Source: Azophilus sp965247035
GTDB taxonomy: Bacteria; Pseudomonadota; Gammaproteobacteria; Pseudomonadales; Azotimanducaceae
Length of the DNA: 64,000 nucleotides
Reading direction: 5' to 3'
Assembly: GCA_965247035.1 (NCBI GenBank)
Contig: CBDFGJ010000003.1
Coordinates: forward strand, 744,001-808,000
Below the pieces are notes generated by a model. The model was not told the origin of the DNA. It did not search any database and was given only the letters and a program-made list of their open reading frames with translations. The position numbers and the translations under genes are program-made. This document shows, piece after piece, positions 16,924-25,246 of this stretch. Position 1 is the first letter of the stretch. Every line of letters begins with the position of its first letter.

Positions 16924-18051
16924 ATGAACAAAGCCAATGACCAATACAGCAGCAAGGCTGGTGTTTTTTCAATCGTTGTTATTTCCTGTGTAGCCTACTC
17001 TGGTCTTTTCGCTATGCCGTTGTGGCTAGGCAGCCTGACCGATACGTTGCACGTCAACCCTTCATTGCCAGGTTACATGGGCTCAGTCCAACTGTTTTTA
17101 GCGATGGCGGCGGCTCTCTACGCCTCCGCCAAGGTCAACCAGATCACATTACGTAATACCGCTTTGCTGGGTGTGGCCTGTATTTTGTTGGCGAACGCCG
17201 CATCTTCCTTTGCCACAGATATCACATTATTGTTTTTTTGTCGGGGATTGTCCGGTATAGGGGAAGGCTTGGTGTTGGCGATGCTGAATGCATTTATTTC
17301 AAGAACGGATAACCCAGATAGGCTTTTCGCCTTGTCGCAAACCACGGTTGCTGTTTCTGGGATAGCACTGTTCGCGACAGCACCAACAGCGATTGTAGAA
17401 TTTGGTGCTATTGGCATTTTCTCCATCATCGTACTGTTTGCTTTGCTTGCCTTACCTGGCGCATTAATGCTTCCCGGTTTTGCGCCTCAAGACAGCCCGG
17501 AGACTAATGCCACTGAAGCCAATAATTCCTCCCTTCGCCCATTTGCGCTAATCGGTTTGGCTATCTTGTTTATTGGCTGCCAAGGCTCATGGGCCTACAT
17601 GGAACGTATGGGCGTTGCCAAGAATTTTAGCCTGCAAGCAATAGGTAGTCTTTTTATCGTTGGTCAGTTGATTAGCCTGCTGGGCCCGATCACTGCAAAT
17701 TACATTGGTCATACCTTTAGCCGTAAATTTTCTATTACCTGTGGTGTTATTGTTTCGGGATTAGCGACCCTGGCGGCCAGCCAGGCTATTGCAGACAGCT
17801 TCTTTGTGGTCGCCGCGGTTGTGTTTCAATTCGGCACCCTGCTTGTGGTGACCAGCTATTATGGCTATCTGGCAGCGTCCGATGCCTCCGGCAAGGCGGT
17901 CTCGGCCGCACCAGGGTTCCTGAATTTCGGCAGTGCGCTGGGGCCGGCTGTCATGGCAGGAGCAATTTCGTTCGGTGGTTATCCATTGTTGGGATTAGCT
18001 GTGATAGGAACATACACTCTGGCGATAGCCTTGCTCTTTTTACAACGATAG
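16924..18051 (+). CDS. MFS transporter of the AT-richer cassette
   Basis: Inner-membrane major facilitator of 375 residues with about 12 hydrophobic segments, slightly short for the superfamily. TM1 is FSIVVISCVAYSGLFAMPLW. The loop after TM4 has FFCRGLSGIGEGLVLAMLNA, resembling the R-x-x-x-G-x-G motif of many exporters. A hydrophilic central loop (QDSPETNATEANNSS) separates the halves. The substrate is unknown. The codon usage and base composition are visibly AT-richer than the flanking housekeeping genes, as for the next three genes. It has its own palindromic operator and promoter-like elements and is separated from the amidase by about 580 bp of decayed DNA. It probably moves the substrate or product of the amidase pathway (inferred from context). 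Confidence 0.85.
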   Translation: MNKANDQYSSKAGVFSIVVISCVAYSGLFAMPLWLGSLTDTLHVNPSLPGYMGSVQLFLAMAAALYASAKVNQITLRNTALLGVACILLANAASSFATDITLLFFCRGLSGIGEGLVLAMLNAFISRTDNPDRLFALSQTTVAVSGIALFATAPTAIVEFGAIGIFSIIVLFALLALPGALMLPGFAPQDSPETNATEANNSSLRPFALIGLAILFIGCQGSWAYMERMGVAKNFSLQAIGSLFIVGQLISLLGPITANYIGHTFSRKFSITCGVIVSGLATLAASQAIADSFFVVAAVVFQFGTLLVVTSYYGYLAASDASGKAVSAAPGFLNFGSALGPAVMAGAISFGGYPLLGLAVIGTYTLAIALLFLQR

Positions 18052-18505
18052 ATATAAACCTGCTAGGTGCGCCCCAGAATTCCCGTATCATATTTCAGTA
18101 CAGGTCTATAGGGCACCTCGATTTTTGCCTGTTTTCAGCGCCGTAGGTCGGCGCGACTGGTTTGAAGTTGGCGTTGAGCCGCTGGCTGACGGATCCGTGG
18201 GCGGCTTTGTGCCCGTCGTGCGGTCTTGTGAGCGCGATCCGCTCCGCCTCGCGGCCGCCGCCTGATCAAATTCTCGGCCGCCAAGATTTGACCATAGCCC
18301 ACAGCAGACTGAGTCTGTCTGTAGTGGCTCTCAGAAGCCGAGGCGCATTGACGCGGGTTTCTGTCTGGATTCACGGATCGGGGGCCACCCGGCTTGGGGT
18401 TGATTATCAGTGATGCTCACGAAGGGCTCGGCACCCTATGTTCGAGGCTAGGCGGCTAATTGAAGGGGTAACCGAGAATTGACAGAAAAAATGTTGCCCG
18501 ACCCC
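18052..18505. other. Non-coding, decayed GC-rich insert between the MFS gene and the amidase
   Basis: About 450 bp without a credible gene. A weak inverted repeat (AGGTGCGCCCC at 18065 and GGGCACCT at about 18111) followed by ATTTTT could serve as an MFS terminator, but the loop is long. From about 18125 to 18480 the DNA is clearly GC-richer than the genes on both sides. Broken frames on both strands suggest a decayed inserted element. On the minus strand one frame reads EAERIALTRPHDGHKAAHG, but I cannot assign it to a family. Confidence 0.4.
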
Positions 18506-18531
18506 AAAAATCATCAATTTTGATGATTTTT
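18506..18531 (+). promoter_or_regulatory. Perfect 12-bp-arm palindrome upstream of the amidase operon
   Basis: Arms AAAAATCATCAA and TTGATGATTTTT with a 2-bp TT spacer. The core ATCATCAATTTTGATGAT differs by one base from the site upstream of the MFS gene (16844-16861). Its centre lies about 31 bp before TATAGT (18549-18554), so it would be centred near -42.5 of the predicted start. That is the position expected for a class II LuxR-type activator site. Regulation by the cassette's own LuxR-type protein is inferred. Confidence 0.6.
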
Positions 18532-18627
18532 CTGCGATATTTCTTACCTATAGTTCACCACATCCGATCCACGAGATGCACATTTGATAAACGTGAGAAA
18601 TGGGCTGGCGCATGCCTACAAGGGTAA

Positions 18628-20061
18628 GTGATTTCATCATTCGATACAGCAAGTAGCATTACGGAAAGTGTCAGCGCCTCAATAGAGGAATTGATATTGG
18701 CTATGTCAGAAGGTCTGGTAACCAGTCAAATGCTGGTTGAGAAGGCATTAACTAAGGCTGAAACCCATCACTCACTGAACGCCTTTATCACATTGGATGC
18801 TGAGGGGGCTTTGGCTGCTGCCAGAAATTGTGACGAGCTGATGGTTAACGACATCTTGCTGGGTCCATTACACGGCATTCCTATTGTAGTGAAAGACAAT
18901 ATTCATGTGGCAGGGTTGCCGAGCACCGCTGGTACAAGAGCGTTGCGCAACTTCATTCCGTCCGCAGACGCCAGTGTGGTCAGATGGCTTAAGGATGCCG
19001 GAGCCATTGTGATCGGTAAAACCAATATGCATGAGCTGGCGTACGGCATTACCAGCAACAATTATGCGTTCGGCGCCGTAGGCAATGCACTGCGTAGTGA
19101 CCATATTGCTGGTGGTAGCAGTGGGGGAACCGCAGTGGCTATTGCTACTGGCGTCGCCCAGATCGGGCTGGGTACTGATACGGGTGGATCCAGTCGTATC
19201 CCCGCAGCACTTAATGGTCTAGTCGGTTTTAGGCCGACCACTGGGCGCTACCCTGACGACGGTTTAATGAAGATTTCGTTTACACGAGACACCGTCGGCC
19301 CCATGGCGAAGACCGTTAAAGATGTAATCGTGCTGGATCGACTGTTAATGCGTGGTGATCCAATAGAAGACCATCCGATTCATATATCCGATTTGCGTCT
19401 GGGGATTCCTAGGGCACATTTTTACGAAAATCTCGACCAGGAAATCGCAGACCAGATCGAATGGCTGTTACAGTGCCTAAAAGCAGCCGGCGCAACATTA
19501 ATAGAAGCTGACATTGAACAACTTTCTGAGGTAAATGAAAAAATCGGGATTCCGATCGTTCTCTATGAAACCAAAATTCTACTGGAAGAATACCTGGCAA
19601 CCAATAACCTGGATATTTCGAGTCAGGAGCTGGCGGAATCCATTGCTAGCCCTGATGTAAAAATCCTTGTGACTGCCGCAATCAACGAGGAAATAAGTGA
19701 GTTCGTATATAGGCAAGCGATTGACCAATATCGCCCACGATTGAAAGAAATCTACCGTGACCATTTTGCAAAACATAATCTGGATGCCGTCATCTATCCG
19801 ACAGTTCCCCTGGTTGCATGCCCGATTGCTGGCAGCTTGGAGACGGTTGAACTCAATGGTCAGCAATTACCGACCTTTCCAACCTATATCCGCAATACAG
19901 ACCCAAGCAGTAATGCGGGGTTGCCGGGCTTGGCTATACCGTTGGCCCGGTCAACCGCTGGCTTGTCCATCGGCGTTGAAATTGATGGGCCCGAGGGCAG
20001 TGACCAGAGATTGCTGGCTTTAGGCACAGAGATAGAGGCATTAATCGATCAGCAAAAATGA
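18628..20061 (+). CDS. Amidase signature family hydrolase
   Basis: 477-residue amidase of the GatA/mandelamide hydrolase superfamily, which splits C-N amide bonds by a Ser-cisSer-Lys triad. The catalytic lysine is in GIPIVVKDNIHVAGLPSTAG. The cis-serine and its neighbours are in HIAGGSSGGTAVAIATG, and the nucleophile serine is in GLGTDTGGSSRIPAALNGLVG. The start GTG 18628 is preceded by AAGGGTAA. ATG 18703 would delete a normal N-terminal helix. It is the first gene of the operon-like set with the TonB-dependent receptor (34-bp gap). A GatA role is unlikely because there are no gatB/gatC neighbours and the gene lies in a catabolic-looking cassette. The true substrate is unknown. Confidence 0.92.
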   Translation: MISSFDTASSITESVSASIEELILAMSEGLVTSQMLVEKALTKAETHHSLNAFITLDAEGALAAARNCDELMVNDILLGPLHGIPIVVKDNIHVAGLPSTAGTRALRNFIPSADASVVRWLKDAGAIVIGKTNMHELAYGITSNNYAFGAVGNALRSDHIAGGSSGGTAVAIATGVAQIGLGTDTGGSSRIPAALNGLVGFRPTTGRYPDDGLMKISFTRDTVGPMAKTVKDVIVLDRLLMRGDPIEDHPIHISDLRLGIPRAHFYENLDQEIADQIEWLLQCLKAAGATLIEADIEQLSEVNEKIGIPIVLYETKILLEEYLATNNLDISSQELAESIASPDVKILVTAAINEEISEFVYRQAIDQYRPRLKEIYRDHFAKHNLDAVIYPTVPLVACPIAGSLETVELNGQQLPTFPTYIRNTDPSSNAGLPGLAIPLARSTAGLSIGVEIDGPEGSDQRLLALGTEIEALIDQQK

Positions 20062-20095
20062 AAGTGAATCTAAAACATGTTTCCGGAGGAACACT

Positions 20096-22282
20096 ATGAA
20101 CAAGCATAATTATCGAGCCTGCTTGGTGGCGGCAATAGTATTGTCCACATTTTGGCAAAGCCCGCCGTTGCTCGCGGCCGAGTCCGATGGAATACTAGAA
20201 GAGATCGTTGTCACCGCTCAACGTCGTGAGCAAAACCTGCAGAAAGTGCCGGTGGCCGTGTCGGCGTTCAGCCAGAACGCTATAGAAAGAGAAGATATCA
20301 GTGATTTAACCGATATTGCCACCCGGGTGCCCGGGCTGACCTTCTCACCTTTTTCGCCAGGCCAGAATATTTTGGCGTTACGGGGTGCTTCATCGAATGA
20401 CGATGGTGCCGGGACAGACAATTCAATCGCAGTGTTTATTGACGACGTCTACCTAGGACGGGCCTCGAATATCAACCCAGAGCTATTTGACCTTGAGCGT
20501 ATTGAGGTCCTAAGGGGGCCACAGGGTACGTTGTTTGGCAAAAACACCATCGGCGGGGCCATTAATGTCGTCTCAACTCGGCCTAATACGGAACAGACCG
20601 AGGGCAAGATCAGGGTTAATGTTGGTAATTTTGCTCGGCGTGACCTTGCCGGTTTGATAACCGGGCCGTTGACACCAAACCTTGCTGGAAAACTATCGTT
20701 CAGTACCCGGAAACGGGATGGTTGGGTTGATAATCTGGCGCTAAATAAGAAACAGAAGGATGACGACTCCCAATCAGTCAGAGGACAATTACTGTTTACC
20801 AATAATGGCTTTGAGGCGCTTATCAGCGGTGATTACAATAAGCTTGACGTAGAGGATATGGCAAGGATTCCCATTAATACAGGCGATCCACGTGACCCTG
20901 CTTTGTGGTTTAGCGGTAGTTATACTGCATTGTGCGGTACAAACCGTGATCCGGACTGTGCGGCCGGTCCAGCGGATGGGTTCGCTAAGCAAAAATCAGG
21001 GGGTGTCAGTGCGCGATTGAAATGGTACGCCGGGAACGGCGAGCTCATCTCGATTACCGCCTATAGGGAAAATGAGGCGGATTGGAACATGGACTCAACG
21101 GGCACCGATTCTCTGATTATCGTCGATGACATTCTAGATAACACCGAACAGTTTTCCCAAGAGCTTCGGTGGGCCTCTTCTCTGGGCGATAATATCAATT
21201 ATCTCGCAGGAATGTGGTACTTGAATGAAGAAACCGACCGTACGGAATGCTTCGATTTATCTCCACAGACCGACTGTACGCTCGATGCAGACGGCGGTAT
21301 GACTGACTTTTACCGACAAATTAATGAGACAACCAGCTATGCCGCTTTCGGTCATGTCGATTGGCGTTTTGATGAAAACTGGACTTTAACACTTGGTGCT
21401 CGCTACAGCTATGAGAAAAAGGAAATTGATAATGAGGCGAATGCCGGCAACTTTGTGGTCATCAACCAGAGCTTCAGCAATTCAGAAGGGGAAAGCTGGA
21501 ACGCCTTTACAGCGAAGGCATCACTGGCATTCCAGGCCACAGATTCAACCAATATCTACGGCACAATAGCCACAGGGTTCAAAAGTGGTGGTTTTGCAGC
21601 CGCACCACAAAGCATAGAATTTACCAAGCCCTTGGATCAAGAAGAAGCGCTTAACTATGAACTAGGTATCAAATCAGATGTAACTGATCGGCTTCGATTG
21701 AATTTGGCGGCTTTCTATACTGAGTATGAAAATTTGCAGATTCAAACCTTCGGGCCTCTAGCAGCGGGTGCTGCATTTGGTACATTCCAGACTTTTAATT
21801 CAGGTGATGCGGAAATATTTGGCGTTGAGCTGGAAGCCGTCTGGATCGTCACTGATAACTTGACGATTTCAGGTTTCTACGGTTATCAAAACAGTCAATT
21901 TGGTGACACCAACATTGCTGGCACCGCGTTTCCAGACCAATCCGGTCAAGACCTAATCCGAACCCCGGAAAACAAGTACAGCATCAACGTCAATTATATC
22001 TATCCTTTAGGTAACAGGGGTGATATTGTTGGCAACGTTAGTTTTCGGTATACCGATGATCAGCGGGGCGAACTTGAACCCTGGGCTATCCAGCCAGAAT
22101 TTGATTTGTTTGATGCGCGTATTGGCTGGATCAGCAGTGATGAAGCGCTGGAAGTTGCAGTATGGGGTAAAAACCTGGCCGATGAAGAGTACATTACTCA
22201 CGTGTATACGATCGCTTCCAGTGTTGTTGCTGTATTTGGCGATCCTAGAATGTACGGAGCGAGTGTAACCTGGAAATTTTGA
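20096..22282 (+). CDS. TonB-dependent outer-membrane receptor
   Basis: 728-residue TonB-dependent transporter. The signal peptide is residues 1-27 (ending LLAA), followed by a TonB box region EEIVVTAQRREQNLQKVPV. The plug domain includes TRVPGLTFSPFSPGQNILALRG, FIDDVYLGR and the hallmark RIEVLRGPQGTLFGKNTIGG. The rest is a 22-strand barrel ending in an aromatic residue (VTWKF). The IVVTAQRRE plug start is typical of receptors for organic nutrients in alpha- and gammaproteobacteria rather than of classical siderophore receptors. The start is ATG 20096 behind CCGGAGGAAC. It is co-oriented with the amidase 34 bp upstream, which suggests uptake of an amide-containing compound that is then hydrolysed inside the cell (inference). 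Confidence 0.95.
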   Translation: MNKHNYRACLVAAIVLSTFWQSPPLLAAESDGILEEIVVTAQRREQNLQKVPVAVSAFSQNAIEREDISDLTDIATRVPGLTFSPFSPGQNILALRGASSNDDGAGTDNSIAVFIDDVYLGRASNINPELFDLERIEVLRGPQGTLFGKNTIGGAINVVSTRPNTEQTEGKIRVNVGNFARRDLAGLITGPLTPNLAGKLSFSTRKRDGWVDNLALNKKQKDDDSQSVRGQLLFTNNGFEALISGDYNKLDVEDMARIPINTGDPRDPALWFSGSYTALCGTNRDPDCAAGPADGFAKQKSGGVSARLKWYAGNGELISITAYRENEADWNMDSTGTDSLIIVDDILDNTEQFSQELRWASSLGDNINYLAGMWYLNEETDRTECFDLSPQTDCTLDADGGMTDFYRQINETTSYAAFGHVDWRFDENWTLTLGARYSYEKKEIDNEANAGNFVVINQSFSNSEGESWNAFTAKASLAFQATDSTNIYGTIATGFKSGGFAAAPQSIEFTKPLDQEEALNYELGIKSDVTDRLRLNLAAFYTEYENLQIQTFGPLAAGAAFGTFQTFNSGDAEIFGVELEAVWIVTDNLTISGFYGYQNSQFGDTNIAGTAFPDQSGQDLIRTPENKYSINVNYIYPLGNRGDIVGNVSFRYTDDQRGELEPWAIQPEFDLFDARIGWISSDEALEVAVWGKNLADEEYITHVYTIASSVVAVFGDPRMYGASVTWKF

Positions 22283-22376
22283 TAGATGCAGTGACCAAAG
22301 AATCTTGGTGGCCGAATAAGTAACCGCCATGCTTTGTTAGTTTCAGAGCAACCGATTGATAGCAGAATAGGCCTGT

Positions 22377-23144
22377 ATGAATTTGACCCAAGCACAGTGG
22401 CGAAAAATCTTGTCGGTTATTCAGAATCTCAACGATAGCCTTGATGATTATGCTATCCGGGAGAATGCCGGGATTGATTTGCTGGACCTGTTGTCGGCAG
22501 ACTATTTTGCTTCATATACCTGGGATGAGGAAACGGGAAAGTTTACCCGTCCGGTCTTCCTCAATATGTCTGAAGAAAATCTAACATTATATGAAAAATA
22601 CTATCAATTTCATGATCCAATAACCCACAAAATGCAGCTTTATCACCGTGCGGTTTCCGTTAACGAAGTCATTGAGCAAAAGGACTTGGTGAATACCGAG
22701 TTTTTCAATGATTTTTTATACAAGGATGGCCTGTATTACGGCATTAATATATACATTTATGATAATGGCAACAATAATATCGGGGATTTTAGAATCTGGC
22801 GGTCAAAAGAAAGAGATAACTTCGGTGATCAAGAGTTAAAAATACTGGATATGATTGCGCCTCATTTTCGTAACGCCATGCGTAATATCTCTTTTGCCAA
22901 GCATATTCCGCCATCGATGGATCTAGAGAGCATAAGCAGAAAAATGGCGGATGAGTATGGATTGACTAAAAGAGAGCTGATAGTGGCGAGAGAGCTTCTG
23001 GGTGGGGGGAACGATAAGGTGGTCAGTGAAAAGCTGGTTATTTCGACCGCAACCCTACGCACGCATATACAGCATATCTACAGTAAAGCCACGGTCAATA
23101 GTCGAGCAGAATTTTGTAAGAAAGTACTATTTCCCTGCGACTGA
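22377..23144 (+). CDS. LuxR-type transcriptional regulator of the cassette
   Basis: 255-residue regulator. The C-terminal LuxR/GerE helix-turn-helix (about residues 195-250) reads LTKRELIVARELLGGGNDK, then SEKLVISTATLRTHIQHIYS and SRAEF. The N-terminal ~180 residues form a sensor domain of PAS/GAF or autoinducer-domain-like character (with YYQFHDPITHKM). They lack enough of the acyl-homoserine-lactone pocket pattern for me to claim AHL binding, and no luxI is present in the window. The start is ATG 22377. A 95-bp gap separates it from the receptor gene. Two matching palindromes upstream of the cassette's two transcription units are its likely targets. It lies next to the right-hand IS remnant. 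Confidence 0.88.
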   Translation: MNLTQAQWRKILSVIQNLNDSLDDYAIRENAGIDLLDLLSADYFASYTWDEETGKFTRPVFLNMSEENLTLYEKYYQFHDPITHKMQLYHRAVSVNEVIEQKDLVNTEFFNDFLYKDGLYYGINIYIYDNGNNNIGDFRIWRSKERDNFGDQELKILDMIAPHFRNAMRNISFAKHIPPSMDLESISRKMADEYGLTKRELIVARELLGGGNDKVVSEKLVISTATLRTHIQHIYSKATVNSRAEFCKKVLFPCD

Positions 23145-23169
23145 ATGATAATACTAAGAAAATCCTGAT

Positions 23170-23820
23170 CAATTCCAATTGGTGAATCGCGGCACGATTG
23201 CCGAGGGCGTGCGCGCCGGCCGCCTGCGGCTTGCCAGCCACTGCGAGGGGCGCGTACGGAGCAAGCGCCGCCGCGACTTCTCCCGCCGCCACGGATAGCG
23301 CCTCGCGCCTGGCCTCAAGGCCAAGCGGCCCGGTGAGCTCGTCCAGTTCGACCACAATGACCGTGCATGTCGACGGCAGGGTCTTCAAGCAGTTCCACGC
23401 CAAGGACCCGATCACCAACAGCACCCACGTCAAGGTCCGCTCCAGCGCCACCGCCGCCACCGACTTCCTCCACGAAGTCCTACAGCGCATGCCCCTCCGC
23501 TCGGTGCAGATCGACGGCGGCTCCGAGTTCATGCAGGAATTCGGAACCGCCTGCCGCGATGCCCGCATCACCCTCCATGTCCTCCGCCCCGCCGCCCCGA
23601 CAATAACGGCAGCGTCGAGCGCAACAACCGCACCCTGCACGCCGAGTTCTGGCCCGTCCACCGGGGCGACCTCCGACGAAGTGAACCGAGCTCTGGACCG
23701 GTCTCTCCGCGACCACCACAACGTCCGGCCCCGCCATGCCCTCGGTTTATTGACCCCGGCCGAATTTCCGCGCAAGCTCTCAATGGCCACCTGATCGAAA
23801 AATTCCGAAATATCCCGAGC
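23170..23820 (+). pseudogene. Decayed IS481-like transposase (right border of cassette)
   Basis: Pieces of an rve-type DDE transposase in shifting frames. They include RPGELVQFDH, then VDGRVFKQFHAKDPITNSTH, then MPLRSVQIDGGSEFMQEF (carrying the second Asp of the DDE triad), then NNGSVERNNRTLHAEFW (third acidic residue), and finally RPRHALGLLTPAEFPRKLS before the stop. At least two frameshifts and one in-frame stop are visible and the N-terminus is missing. After the stop, GATCGAAAAATTCCGAAAT at 23792 matches the terminal repeat of the left copy. The orientation is opposite to the remnant at 16304-16786, so both elements have their transposase 3' ends pointing out of the cassette. Confidence 0.75.
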
Positions 23821-24056
23821 TCGTTACAGGGGGTGGCGCGGAGACTTCCATTGAAGCAAGGTGAGCCCTGATGGCGTAACCTGTCTTGAAAACAGGGAGC
23901 AGCCGCAATAGTGCAAAATAACGCGCAAATAGCAGCCTATTTCCATGAATTTGAAGAATTTGAGCCTCTGAATTTTGAAAAACCAAAACAATGTCGCCCG
24001 TGACACTGTGACACTGATTGATCAAACGTTCCCTAAGCAGTCAAGGTGACCGTGCC
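23821..24056. other. Intergenic region after the right IS remnant
   Basis: About 236 bp, AT-rich, with no gene. It contains short dyads around TGACACTGTGACACTGATTG (about 24000-24020), which may be part of the promoter region of the amidohydrolase gene. It marks the transition from the AT-richer cassette back to GC-rich chromosome. No insertion duplication could be recognised by eye. Confidence 0.4.
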
Positions 24057-25205
24057 ATGACTTATGCTGGGGATAGGATCATTCAGGATGCCGACAGCCA
24101 TCTGATGGAACTGCCGGATTTTTTGACCGCTCATGCGGACCCGGATGTTCGAGAGCGGTTGGCTTCCGTGCTTAGGCCATCGGTTGGCTCATTCGATCTT
24201 AGCGCCTACGCCGGTCAACGCAGCCATACGCCTGAACGATGCGCTGAATTGGCCGCTTTAGGCGATAACCTGACTCGCGGCCCGAAGTGGCATGACGCCC
24301 TCGGCGCATTCAACGGTGTGGAACGGGGGCGGGCGTTGGATCTGCTGGGCTTCAAACGGCAAGTCATCTTCTCCTCGTTTTGCGCCCGTCCCATTTTTGG
24401 TCTCCCCGACCCGGACCTGCGCTACCGTGCCGTCCGCGCCCATAATCGCGCCATGGCGGAATTCTCCAGCGGCGACCCGCGCTTGATCGGCGTCGCCATG
24501 GTCACGTTGGACGAACCGGACCGGGCCCTTGCGGAAATTGAATACGCGCTTGAGCTCGGCCTTGGAGCGGTCTGGATACCGGCCGATGCCCCGGCTGGCC
24601 GCTCTCCGGGCCATCCCTTGCACGAGCAAGTGTGGGCCTTGCTGGCCGGGCGTCGCACGCCGTTCATCCTGCATGTGGGCAGCGCCGACCTGAACATCCC
24701 CTACCCATGGATGAACGATGGCCGTCCAGAGCGCCAGACGGCTCGTGGTGGTGCGGAAGTCATCGGTTCCAAGGACATGACGGTGATTCACCATGCAGCC
24801 CATCGCTTCATTTCCGTTCTGGTCCTGGATGGGGTGTTGGAGCGCCATCCCGCACTCCGTGGTGGCGTTATCGAGCTGGGTGCCGGCTGGGTGCCGGACA
24901 TGATCCGCCGTCTTGACCATGCGGCGGCGATTTGGGCGCGTTCCGAACCCCATCTTGGGCAAATGACCCGCACGCCCCGAGAACAGATTCGCGCTCAGTT
25001 GAAGTTCACGCCGTACCCGTTTGAAGATGTGGCGCAGATGGTCAAGGAGTCGCACCCGGAACTGTACCTGTTCTCCTCCGATTATCCCCACGCCGAAGGC
25101 GGACGCGACCCCATTGGCCGCTTTGAACGTTCAACCGAAACCCTGACGCCGAACGAACGGCAATGTTTCTTTTCAGGCAATTTCGACGAACTTTATCCGC
25201 CCTGA
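24057..25205 (+). CDS. Amidohydrolase family 2 (TIM-barrel) protein
   Basis: 382-residue metal-dependent hydrolase or decarboxylase of the Amidohydrolase_2 family (relatives of ACMS decarboxylase and 2,3-dihydroxybenzoate-type decarboxylases). The N-terminal metal box is DADSHLMELPDF (D-x-H variant). Further metal or active-site histidines occur in FILHVGSADLN and IHHAAHRF. The C-terminal conserved catalytic aspartate box is LFSSDYPHAEGGRDPI. The cytosolic substrate is unknown; relatives act on aromatic carboxylates. Start ATG 24057 is preferred. An ATG at 24018 would add a 13-residue leader. Its stop is 41 bp from the convergent recN stop. Confidence 0.88.
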   Translation: MTYAGDRIIQDADSHLMELPDFLTAHADPDVRERLASVLRPSVGSFDLSAYAGQRSHTPERCAELAALGDNLTRGPKWHDALGAFNGVERGRALDLLGFKRQVIFSSFCARPIFGLPDPDLRYRAVRAHNRAMAEFSSGDPRLIGVAMVTLDEPDRALAEIEYALELGLGAVWIPADAPAGRSPGHPLHEQVWALLAGRRTPFILHVGSADLNIPYPWMNDGRPERQTARGGAEVIGSKDMTVIHHAAHRFISVLVLDGVLERHPALRGGVIELGAGWVPDMIRRLDHAAAIWARSEPHLGQMTRTPREQIRAQLKFTPYPFEDVAQMVKESHPELYLFSSDYPHAEGGRDPIGRFERSTETLTPNERQCFFSGNFDELYPP

Positions 25206-25246
25206 GACAAGGCGTCGTTATCGCCCGTTGCGGATTGTGGCCTTCC

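Noticed and set aside
16924..23144. Quorum-sensing system (LuxR with AHL signal)
   Set aside because: No luxI-type synthase and no confident AHL-binding pattern in the regulator.
23095..23790. 231-codon minus-strand ORF opposite the right IS remnant
   Set aside because: Antisense of a decayed transposase; the plus-strand frames carry the integrase motifs.
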